Shown here piece after piece: positions 15,966-26,227 of a DNA stretch of 64,000 nucleotides. The DNA comes from Beroe forskalii (lineage: Eukaryota > Ctenophora > Nuda > Beroida > Beroidae). How positions within the stretch are numbered: position 1 is the first letter of the stretch; every line of letters begins with the position of its first letter. Below the pieces are notes generated by a model. It did not search any database and had not been told where the DNA came from. It saw only the letters and a program-made list of their open reading frames with translations. The stretch is from assembly GCA_011033025.1 (NCBI GenBank), contig WFMF01000108.1, forward strand, positions 1-64,000, in the 5' to 3' direction. The position numbers and the translations under genes are program-made.

Positions 15966-17769
15966 TGCGCCGCGCACGTTCCACACCTCTGTAGGCTTTA
16001 TAGAAACCTTATCAGGAGCGTTAAATTAAACAACCTAGCCGCGGCGGGATTTGGCTTAGCCGTTTGTGTTTATCTAGTTGTTTTTTATTTATGTTTTGCA
16101 GTATTCAAATTAAATTCATATGAATTAATTGGATTCGTGGATCCCACCAGACATATATGATAAGCCATATAACATATATGTCTGGTTGAAAGGATACGGG
16201 GCATTCTGACCAGCTATCAGTCTATCTATATTCATGAGTAACAAGTAACATTGATAAATCCATGAAGACATAAGTTCATGGACTGAATTGAAACCTCTCT
16301 GTTATCTCTTGCCACCTACTTGCTGATGCAGACATACATCATTACATCATAGTTGACAATTCAATTCAATTCAATTATATATTTTTACAGCACATTCAAC
16401 TAATATATACTAAAATTAAGAAGCTTCTGGGGTGTGCTGAGGGCAGGCACCAAGACAAATTTGAAATCTGTTAAGAGGGCCTCCCACTAAAGACTAAATT
16501 TAGGGATATGTAACAGAGCTGCTGTTCAAAATGTGAGGAAAGGGTTTAAAAATTTTTAAAGCTAAAATAATAAAGTTAAAGTTAATTCTACTAAAAAGGT
16601 TCTTGAACAATTATATAAAAAAAGACAAGGGAGGACTCTTCATCTGTAAAGTTAACTGCTGATGATTCAAAGTTTTGTCTCTTCCCACTCCTGTTACAAT
16701 CCTTGAAGTATAAAATTGGTATGCAGTATTTTGATATGTTTTTAACATATTTGGATTATCTTCTTTCTTGATACAAAATACAGTCATCTTTGTACAGTCG
16801 AGCCACTTTAATGTTATCTTTCAACATCTTAATTCTCTAAATCATAAATACAACATTTGTCACAGTTGTTGTTTGGGCAAGAGCCTGGTGAACTCAGTGT
16901 ATGTTCTTGCTGAATGAATTGTTTGATAACATGTTTAATAACAAGGAACTGACTTGTTTGATCACAAGGATCTGATGCTGAGAGGTTCTGTTCAGTCCAA
17001 ACAGCTATTGTTTCAGCTATTGTTGGCTTTCATATAATGTCAACACTAACCCAGATTAAAGATTATGTCTAACCAACAAAAGAACCTTGGCAACAAGTAT
17101 GCATTCAGAAATGATATATAATTGAATTGATTTGAATTAGTTGATCAAATGGAATTTGTCAATTGATCAGAGTGATTTGAATCATGGTTTAATAAGCAGT
17201 ATTATAGTTGTTTCCATAAAGGATCAAAGATTGATTTCTTGAAGAAAGTTTTATTTTTAATTCAAATATAGATCAAAGATTTTTTGTGTAAAAAACCTCA
17301 GTCCATCAAATGAAGTTGATCAATCAACTAATTCCATAAAACACATCTATTACTACACTGTTTTCATACATAATTGCTACCTTTGTATCCACTCATAGTG
17401 ACAGATTGACTATGATTTTTGTCTTTATGATTTGAATACAATTGGAAGTATGCCCAATGTGATTGATTATTGATGCACATTGAAAAAACCAATTTTCATT
17501 GAATGAATCCAACCCATAAATTATTGTTTATGATTAACTCACTACCTTAGCTTTGTGGAAGCTATTTTTAATCGCATACTATATCTTAACTAATCAGAGT
17601 CAGAGGGCAGGGAAAAATGCATCCAGGCATTTCAAGCCCTGAGATGTAAAAAAATCAGCCAAATTCAATATTTTTCATGATGCTATTCATATAGGGAACA
17701 ATCAATTTTTCTGATTTACATGATATGGTTAATTGATCAATTAACTAACTGAGAATTATTTAGTAAGTC

Positions 17770-20548
17770 ATGCAATCACCTGGGCATCTACGTGATGCAG
17801 ATGATAATTGGGAAATCAACAGTACTACAAGTGAAGATATAGGTTACTATGGAGGGTGAGTACTAAAACTACATTCTATCCTATTTTCATATTTGGGATT
17901 GTTCACATATTATGTTATCACCTTGGAGAAGGGGGTGTTAAAAATGGCCAAAAATTGATTATATTCTTGCATGGCATACATGACACTATAATCATAAAAA
18001 ATTTCATACAAGTTTAGTCACATTGTCTAAAGGGGGGGGGGGTCTAAAGACAATTGATTGTTTTAAATTCAATTTAACTCACAAATGATTATTTATTTAT
18101 TTAACTAAATTTATTTACAGTATTTATTTAACTTAATTTATTTAATACAATTTATGTACTTACATGTGCTTCACTAGGAATAGGTCCTCTTTGTCCAATT
18201 TTTTATGACTGGTATGAAATATCTTTAGAATTTAATGCCTTGTTTGCTGGTGAACTCCTTAATTTTATCTCTAACTTATATATTTGATTTCAGAAAGAAG
18301 CCACTTGATATGAAACGGATGCAGATTAAAGGAGGCAGAGGAGGGGGAGTAGGTGTGAAGAGAAGCAGAGCATCAAATATTATACCTGAGCTTGCTGAAG
18401 ATACTATGTATGGCTATGTGAGTGGTCTTCTTTTTATGAATCTTAAAGATGTTACTGACCACGACTGACCATGATGTTTCTTGTTAGATTGTGACAACTA
18501 ATGATCACCTAAAATGATTTTTTTCAGTTTTCGTTTCATTCAACTTTTTATTCGTATCAGGTGTTAAGTGGACGTGCAGCACTGCAGGTGGTTGTGGATG
18601 AGTGGATTGATGAGTACAAGAAGGACCGAGAAAAGGCTGTTGTGGATCTTATTCAGTTCTTTGTGCAGTGTTGTGGCTGTAGAGGTAATCTGATGACTTG
18701 CTTTTGTGGCCTATCTTTGTGGCCTATCTTGATAAATTAATTTTATAGTAATCATCAACTTGCTTCATGGTGTTGTCAGTGTTATTTCTTTGTTTGACAG
18801 AATTAAAATATTTGAAATGAATCATGAAAATATTAGCAGTCGTGTTTATTAGCTACAAATCTGAAACATTTCCATTTTTGAATAGCTACAAGTAATATAA
18901 TTGAGGCTGTAGAGGAAAATTGAGTCAGATAATGTTTGCTAACCAAGAGAAAGTCAAGAGCATCCGGAAATTGACAGAATCCTTTGATGAAGAGTCTGGA
19001 GAATATCCTTTGATTCAGGTATAATTAGTTCAGTATGTTATGGAAAAGAGTGAAATTGTTTTCTGGTTTCCCACCTCATCAAATTTACTAATTTTATAAA
19101 TCAGTACTCACCAACAAAAGCAAGAAATTCTTTCTTTTCCTAGAAACATAGCATGCTATTTTTTGTCAATTCTTCAAAGAGACGTAATAACCCATTAAAT
19201 TTATTACCCACCGATCAATATTCTACTCCTTTCAAGGGTGGACCATTGTTCAAGAAGTTCAAAAGTAATCTACTGGAGTTCATCGAACGTCTGATCAGGG
19301 GGTGCAAGCATAACATCATATACGATGAGTATATGATGGATCATGTTATCAGTTGGCTTCTTGCTCTGAGTGATTCACAGGTGAGACTGGGTAGTACATT
19401 TGAAGGCGAATATGTATCATAAATATATTATTGATAAAGTTTTATGGTTCTATAATCCAACACATGACCATAAATAAGACCAACTCTGAAATAATTTTCG
19501 TATATAGCCGTGTTCCAATCTTGTAAACATTATTTTTGTATACTTCCTTTTCAAGCCCTTAGAGGTGCCCCTATACCATATACGGGGTTAACAATCAATC
19601 ACTACACTCCTCTAATCAATAATCATTATTTAGGTCCGAGCATTCAGACACACGTGTACATTGATTGGCATGACACTCGTTACATCCCTCATTGACATTG
19701 CTAAGATGGTGCAGATGGATTTGGAGAACACAGAACGACAGCTGGAAACAGAGTTGAAGAAGGGCCAAGCAAAGCGGGCCTTTGCCAAGGTGGAGCGTCT
19801 GCAGAGCAAGCAGAAGGAGCTGCGTTCCAATCTGGACGGTCATTTGACGGACTACATGAGCAAGATCTTCAGCGGTCTCTTCGTACACAGATACAGGGAC
19901 TGCAGAGCTGAGATACGGTCCATTTGCATCCAAGAACTTGGTTAGTTATCTAAACTTAGTAGTTTAGGCTCAGCTTCAGGGCAAATTCCATACTTGATTC
20001 AGTTGTGAACTGCATAATTCGTAATCAGATGATTGATAAATTGATTTGAAAAGTTCACAAGGACAAGATATTAATTCTGTACTATCTCCACCAAATCAGG
20101 TCACTGGATGAAGCACCTACCTTCTCACTTCCTCAAAGATCAGTACTTGAAGTACGTTGGGTGGACACTTCACGACAGACACGCTGAAGTCAGACTCAAG
20201 TCTGTTCTGGCACTCCAAGGTCTTTACATGATCGAGGACTTCGCTCAGCAGCTTGAGTTGTTCACTGCAAGGTTAGATAACAACACCAGATATTTAAATT
20301 GAAGTCAGTTTTAAAGTCTCAAGTATTTCATTATGCGCATTATGATACTGAAATGCTGAATAAGATATAATTTATTAATTTATTCATTCATCCCTTCCCA
20401 GACCCACCCCATATTATATCTCTGCAGGTTTAAGAACCGTATTGTGGAGATGGTTCACGATAAGGAAGAGAATGTAGCGGTTCAGGCTGTAAAACTCATC
20501 AGTTTCATGTTGAACAGCTTTGATGTGCTGGAAAACGCTGATTGCGAG
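17770..20548 (+). CDS. STAG: STAG/stromalin cohesin subunit, exons 1-8
   Basis: Exons: 17770-17855 (start ATG), 18294-18417, 18561-18684, 18915-19018, 19237-19380, 19634-19940, 20100-20271 and 20428-20548. Splice phases are consistent. The short acidic N-terminus is followed by a basic Gly-rich stretch ([14 protein letters not shown]), then the conserved STAG helical-repeat start with [13 protein letters not shown]. Next come [16 protein letters not shown] and the stromalin conservative domain ([41 protein letters not shown]). STAG binds RAD21/SMC cohesin rings, CTCF and DNA in the nucleus. The gene continues to 39124, giving about 1081 residues against roughly 1230-1270 in vertebrate STAGs. 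Most of the difference is a shorter C-terminus. Confidence 0.95.
17895..18060. mobile_element. Degenerate MITE in STAG intron 1
   Basis: The left end GGGATTGTTCACATATTATG and an interior GGCCAAAAATTGATTA resemble the better-preserved elements at 37492-37667 and 50208-50375. The right terminus is not clear. Confidence 0.45.
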
Positions 20549-20660
20549 GTTTGCTCGAGGAATAAACTACCTTCTTTAATAACCGGCCCAAACTACTGCC
20601 TAACTTGTCTATTGTCTAATACATGACACCAGGCTTCTATGACCCTTTCCCTTCGTATAT

Positions 20661-21144
20661 CAGGTAGTATACTAGCTGGTATTCGCTAACCCTTTCCCTT
20701 GTACCAGGTGGTATACCAGGTGGTATTTGCTAACCCTTTCCCTTGTACCAGGTGGTATACCAGGTGGTATTTGCTAACCCTTTCCCTTGTACCAGGTGAG
20801 TTACCAGGTGGTACAACCCTTTCCTTGTACCAGGTGGTATACCAGGTGGCTCTGGACCCTTTCCTGTACCAGGAACACCAGGTGGTATTTGCTACACCCC
20901 CCCAAGATAGGTGGTACCTCACATTATTCTCAACCCTTTCCTTGTACCAGGTGGTATACCAGGTGGTATTTGCTAACCCTTTCCCTTGTACCAGGTGGTA
21001 TACCAGGTGGTATTTGCTAACCCTTTCCCTTGTACCAGGTGGTATACCAGGTGGTATTTGCTAACCCCTTCCCTTGTACCAGGTGGTATTTGCTAACCCC
21101 TTCCCTTGTGTAACCAGGTGGTATACCAGCTGGTATTCGCCAAC
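20661..21144 (+). repeat. 44-bp tandem array carrying the STAG exon 9 acceptor, about 10 copies
   Basis: Each unit has TTTCCCTTGTACCAG (polypyrimidine tract plus acceptor) followed by GTGGTATACCAGGTGGTATT, a near copy of the first bases of exon 9 (GTGGTATACCAGCTGGTATT at 21118). The array ends at the real exon. The first, most divergent copy (20661) keeps the CTGGTATTC spelling of the exon. Several units are shortened or have insertions. Confidence 0.9.
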
Positions 21145-24100
21145 AACCGCAACATTTCGCACGCTGCGGGTGAGTTCCTGCACAAGAAGCTGCTGAGCGA
21201 GGATCTGGAGGAGGTGCTGAAGGAACACAGGGCACAGCGACACACCCGCAAGATACGAGAACCTCACATTATTCTCAAGGAACTCCTTCGTTTCTTCCTC
21301 GAGAACGAGGTGTGTTCAACGGATGAGCAGAAAATTAGGCGGCTAAGTGTAAAACATCCAATGACCCAGATTTGTTCGTCATTTCAATTGGTGAAGGTGT
21401 ATTATTACGGGTACCGTACCACAGTGCCAAAGGGTGATAGGAAACCATTTCACTGTCATTCTAAGACCTTACCCCTATCTCTAAGTGCGGATATTTTTGC
21501 CTCTGGCATTTCATTTTTGAAATATGCCAGGTGAGTGAGCATGGAGCGTACATGGTTGACAGTCTGTGGGACACAGTCGAGGTTCTACGAGATTGGAAGA
21601 GCATGAGTGAACTTCTCCTTTCTGATGAACTCGGTACGTATATTGTAAATTGTATATATCTTATTAAGTTTTCTCCGAAAAATAGGATTTTCTGTTATCA
21701 ATTTTACTCAAGTCAACCTTGTTCCTGATCCTTGTATGATATAACGATGTACGTGTTTTTCCCTCTTTTGACTTTTTCAAATCTTCAACTCAAGTATTAA
21801 CTCATACCTATTGGTAGAGACAAGATTGATCAGATAATTGAAACATGTTTGTGGTTTGTAGATGATAGTACTGTACTTGCACTCTCTCAGGCTAGAACTC
21901 TAAGTTTACACTTTCTCAGGTAAATAGTACTCTAAGTTTGTAATTTCTCAGGTGAGCTGGCGCTCAATGACGAGGAGGAAGGTGCACTAATTGAGATAAT
22001 GACGTGTGCTATCAAACGAGCCGCAGGAGAGGACCCTCCTCCAGGTAAAGAATTTAGAAAGATAAAAACATTTTGTAGTGTTACTATTAAACCCGACATT
22101 GACTACTGTTTTTCTAAACTATTTAAAAAGAAACGACCAATCCGCAATTCAGTAATCTTGCTGTTATTTCGATATCTATTGCCCGAGTAAAGAACCAACC
22201 TCACATCACTCATATCAGGTCGAGGTAAGCCACGTCAACGAGAGCTGAGCACCAAAGAACGTAGACAGCTGGAAGCAGACAGGAACTCACTTACCAAACA
22301 CTTCATAGCTGAGCTACCGGAACTTCTCAGCAAGTTCAGTACTGACGAGCAGAAGATTGTCAGTTTAGTGGAGATCCCGCAATACTTCCATTTAGGTTAT
22401 TGTCAGTTTAGTGGAGATCCCGCAATACTTCCATGTAAGTTATTGTCAGTTTAGTGGAGATCCCGCAATACTTCCATGTAAGTTATTGTCAGTTTAGTGG
22501 AGATCCCGCAATACTTCCATGTAAGTTATTGTCAGTTTAGTGGAGATCCCGCAATACTTCCATGTAAGTTGCTGTCAGTTTAGTGGAGATCCCGCTTCCA
22601 TGTAAGTTATTGTCAGTTTAGTGGAGATCCCGCAATACTTCCATGTAAGTTATTGTCAGTTTAGTGATCGCAATACTTCCATGTAAGTTATTGTCAGTTT
22701 AGTGGAGATCCCGCAATACTTCCATGTAAGTTATTGTCAGTTTAGTGGAGATGTACTTCCATGTTATTGTCAGTTTAGTGGAGATCCCGCAATACTTCCA
22801 TGTAAGTTATTGTCAGTTTAGTGGAGATCCCGCAATACTTCCATGTAAGTTATTGTCAGTTTAGTGGAGATCCCGCAATACTTCCATGTAAGTTATCGTC
22901 AGTTTAGTGGAGATCCCGCAATACTTCCACTTAGGTTATTGTCAGTTTAGTGGAGATCCCGCAATACTTCCATGTAAGTTATTGTCAGTTTAGTGGAGAT
23001 CCCGCAATACTTCCATGTAAGTTATTGTCAGTTTAGTGGAGATCCCGCAATACTTCCATGTGTTATTGTAAGTTTAGTGGAGATCCCGCAATACTTCCAT
23101 GTAAGTTATTGTCAGTTTAGTGGAGATTCCGAACATCACTTCCATGTAACCAGTTTAAGATCCCCGCAATACTTCCATGTAAGTTATTGTCAGTTTAGTG
23201 GAGATCCCGCAATACTTCCATGTAAGTTATTGTCAGTTTAGTGGAGATCCCGCAATACTTCCATGTAAGTTATTGTCAGTTTAGTGGAGATCCTAACACC
23301 CATGTAAGCACCTTGTCAGTTTAGTGGAGATCCTAACACTTCCATGTAAGTTACCCCTCAGTTTACACCCTCACCCCTATAGTGTGTGCCCTATGTCCCT
23401 TTAGTGGTTTTGCAATACCCTTTAAGTTATTGTCCATTTAGTGTCTACCACCCCATGTCTACCCTTACCTCAATACTTCCCTCATTCCTTTTGTCCTTTA
23501 GTGGAGATTCTAAACGTCACCTGTACAGTCCTGTCCCCCTTATTAACTCCTCCCCACATTTGGAAGTGTACGTGGAACACCGACTCAACAAGTTCCTGGA
23601 GCTCTACTCAAGTATATGCACGATATTGTCATGAAGCACAGCGATGCTGACGTCCTTCGTAACTGCGCTTTTACCTTCCGGTACGTTTACATTACAAATA
23701 TAATATGGCAAATGGAGTTAAATTTTTGGAGTATGAGGGGGTTTATCGCGGTTCCCTCCCCCCACGTTTAAATTTCTGATTTTGTGCACAATACCTATTT
23801 TATCAATTGTATCCTTTGTTATACGGAATTGAGCTTTATTCAAGTTGCCGGAAATCAAAACGTCGAATACATTGAAAACATTCTTATTTAATGCCTCTGA
23901 TTATGATATCAAGGAGTTAATTGCTTAGTTAGTTTGACATACTAGATTTAAGTGTACATTATTTATTTTGACTACTTAACTTATTTGAAACTTATTCATT
24001 TAACTAGATTTTTGGGTAGTTGTTTTTTGTAACATTTTTTATTTTATCCCAGCATTGTTAGAAAAATTTGCTTTAAAAGTTAGTGGAAATAAAAACGTCA

Positions 24101-24396
24101 CTATTTATTTATTTATTTATTTATTTGCCTATATGACACCCTACTGACTACTGCATCAAAATCACAGTTACGGTTCCACTTTCATCAGTTCATCACAGGT
24201 GTACTTTATCTCAGATTCTCGGATTTCTGTTTTTGAGGCAGATTTGGCTGTATTAAGACCGTACTTGTAAACTTACTAATTTCTTGTCACAGGTACTTCA
24301 TCAACAACGAACTTTCGATACAAACCACAGCAGCGGTGGCATTTAGACAGCTGATAGATGAGCTGGTTAGCAGTTTCCACTCCAGTGTGGCTGATG
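21118..24396 (+). CDS. STAG: STAG/stromalin cohesin subunit, exons 9-14
   Basis: Exons: 21118-21309, 21531-21633, 21952-22044, 22219-22395, 23567-23680 and 24293-24396. They encode the middle helical repeats: HAAGEFLHKKL, EHGAYMVDSLWD, ALIEIMTCAIKRAA, IPQYFH, then VEHRLNKFLELY and HDIVMKHSDADVLRNC, then RQLIDELV, all in the order seen in animal STAGs. Exon 13 has a one-base loss near 23612: the first half reads in one frame and the second half in another, with the correct phase at both ends. The exon 12 donor is uncertain. GGTTATT at 22396 keeps the homologous reading; a stronger GTAAGT one repeat unit later also keeps phase and would add about 14 residues. Exons 9, 11, 12 and 14 are bordered by tandem copies of their own splice sites. 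Confidence 0.9.
21885..21960 (+). repeat. Triplicated acceptor before STAG exon 11
   Basis: Three successive (T)TCTCAG|G acceptors end near 21890, 21919 and 21951. They are spaced 29-32 bases apart and separated by similar ACTCTAAGTTT(A/G)-(C/T)A sequence. Only the last joins in phase to the conserved ELALNDEEEG coding sequence. Confidence 0.75.
22366..23340 (+). repeat. 43-bp tandem array carrying the STAG exon 12 donor, about 24 copies
   Basis: The unit runs GTCAGTTTAGTGGAGATCCC, GCAATACTTCCAT, GTAAGTTATT. The first unit is the true 3' end of exon 12 (coding VSLVEIPQYFH), with TTTAGGTT in place of GTAAGT. Later copies carry a perfect GTAAGT and also a TTGTCAG acceptor-like end. About 24 copies can be counted by eye, some with deletions. 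Degenerate pieces continue to about 23520, so almost the whole intron is made of copies of the exon end. Confidence 0.92.
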
Positions 24397-24748
24397 GTAA
24401 GTCCCATGTGTTTAGTTTGTTTTGTGAAACACCTATTTCACAACACTCCAGTGTGGCTGATGGTAAGTCCCATGTGTTCAGTTTGTTTTGTGAAACACCT
24501 ATTTCACAACACTCTAGTGTAGCAGATGGTAAGTCTCATGTGTTTAGTTTGCTTTGTGAAACACCTATTTCACAACGCTCTAGTGTAGCAGATGGTAAGT
24601 CCCGTGTGTTCAGTTTGTTTTGTGAAACACCTATTTCACAACACTCCAGTGTGGCTGATGGTAAGTCCCGTGTGTTCAGTTTGTTTTGTGAAACACCTAT
24701 TTCACAACACTCTAGTGTAGCTGATGGTAAGTCTCATGTGTTCAGTTT
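24378..24748 (+). repeat. 66-bp in-frame array carrying the STAG exon 14 donor, 6 copies
   Basis: Donors GATG|GTAAGT occur at 24397, 24463, 24529, 24595, 24661 and 24727, exactly 66 bases apart. The unit contains CCAGTGTGGCTGATG, GTAAGTC and GTGAAACACCTATTTCACAA (itself a hairpin). The frame stays open through all copies (repeating HSSVADGKS / FSLFCETPISQ). Reading on past the sixth donor reaches a stop at 24792. Confidence 0.93.
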
Positions 24749-25555
24749 CACAGCACTACAAATAGAGAAAACACGAGCTGTCACAAGATTCTAGCCGTTT
24801 GTTTTGTATGTATTTGGGATTTTGTTGGATTGATGAAACGGGAATGAATGGAATGGGGACGTTTGAAAATTGTCCAAATTCACGGACATGTCTGTATCTT
24901 GTAGTGAGGGGTGTATAAGTTCATTGGTGAAATCTCTTTTTTGTTACTTGGTTAGAGTAAATAATCCACTGCCACACCGAATAATGAAGTGTGGGTATGC
25001 GATTTAACACGGCAGACTTTCAACACGTCCACTTGGATACCCGATACTTCTACCTGATACTTCTACCCGCCTGATCAGTAACTGATTCTCATAGATCATG
25101 AATTCAAAACAGTTTTTTATAATTTGATGGAAATATGCCTCAGCTTCAAATTATGAAATAAAATATTATCATCTTTGTCAAAATTTCATTTTGAGAATTT
25201 CCACCCAAAAATTTGGAAATGAAACCCTCACTGTATGGTTTTAACTTTTAAGTTTTTATTAAAATAAGCTACAGTATAATAAGCAATAACCTAACGCAAG
25301 ATCTAATAAAAGTGAAACATACATTTAAAATGTCAGACATAAGAAATACCTAGAAATGTTTTCGAAATATAACACTGACTCCGCACGATAATTTTGAACT
25401 GGTGATTTACGTTATAGTACTATTTATATAAGAATAACACTGTCTTGATATCAAAGATATATTACACTCCTCTTTTGGTCACTGTCCCGGTTGCTACACT
25501 CCCACCCGTCCTCCTTTTCCGTCCTTTCTCAGATCTTCATCTTTTGACTGTCACT
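24749..25555 (+). other. STAG intron 14, left part
   Basis: No gene is visible. A TTTATT at 25255-25260 is a plausible AATAAA polyadenylation signal for the minus-strand Ly6-like gene. Confidence 0.5.
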
Positions 25556-26227
25556 CTACATAACAAGCCAAGCAGCCACAGTAAGAAGAGGCAGGAGGAG
25601 ACTGAGGGAAGCAGCACTGTTGCACCCGTCCTTGTTATCACAAGTTTTGCATTTAGTTGCAGATGTGCAAGCGGCAGTAGTCCCACAGGCGTAGGTTTTT
25701 GTTGTAGTTTCACCGACGGTTGCCCTGGAAGAGGAAAATAGTGTAGTTCAGCTACGTAGATAAAAATTTTTGGCCGGGGGATGCGTGCCAAATTGTGACG
25801 GATGATGAGCAACCCATTTCGACCGATAATCATAAAGGATTCAAGTTTTTCAGGGGATGCAAACCAACATTCCAGGGGGATGCAGAGCATCCCCACTGGT
25901 TACGTGGCTGGTTTAGCTCCAGTAACATGTTAGGGGCAAGTCAAGTCAAGCATTCAACATGCTAGACAAAAGTATAGTAGGGTACGAATTCATTATAATT
26001 TAAATTGTTATTGAAATTATTCTTTAAATTTTCTAATCATTTCCTCGTTAATAATTTGTTTTGAAATTAAGTTATATAAGAGCCGCCTGAACTCACGATG
26101 TAGTTGTGCACACTTGACCAGACTCGCATGTTGTCAGCGTAATGGCGTCCTTGTTGGTGCTGGACCCCACATTGCATTTCAACGTGTAGCAGATTCCAAG
26201 GATAGCGAGGAGAATGAAAACCTTCAT
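25556..26227 (-). CDS. Ly6/uPAR-like small GPI-anchored protein, nested in STAG intron 14
   Basis: Two exons on the minus strand: 26227-26097 (ATG at 26227) and 25724-25556 (stop TAG). The donor is ATC|GTGAGT, the acceptor is CCTCTTCCAG, and the phase is consistent. The 99-residue product has a signal peptide (MKVFILLAILGICYT), then LKCNVGSS, nine further cysteines ending in CKTCDNKDGCN, and a hydrophobic tail (SLLLPLLTVAAWLVM). The C-x2-C-x5-CN end followed by a tail is typical of three-finger Ly6/uPAR proteins attached to the outer membrane by GPI. No specific ligand can be assigned. The spacing of the middle cysteines is not fully canonical, so another small Cys-rich GPI family is possible. 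Confidence 0.75.

Larger units (their letters stand above)
13167..17769. other. Intergenic region between PKC and STAG
   Basis: The PKC 3' UTR probably ends near the AATAAA at about 13703. I see no gene. The region holds a small MITE (13501-13630), a TIR element with telomere-like core (15173-15437) and GC-rich repeat DNA (15536-15965). Plain AT-rich DNA precedes the STAG start. Confidence 0.55.

Noticed and set aside
20686-21267. Open frames on both strands with repeated TTWYKGK or CTRWYTRW
   Set aside because: They are shadows of the 44-bp array before STAG exon 9.
22366-23340. Regular direct repeats resembling a CRISPR array
   Set aside because: The units are contiguous without unique spacers, lie inside an animal gene, and are derived from the end of a coding exon.
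25537-25896. Minus-strand 119-codon frame with a leucine-rich end
   Set aside because: It overlaps Ly6-like exon 2 in a different frame; the spliced frame has a signal peptide and ordered cysteines.
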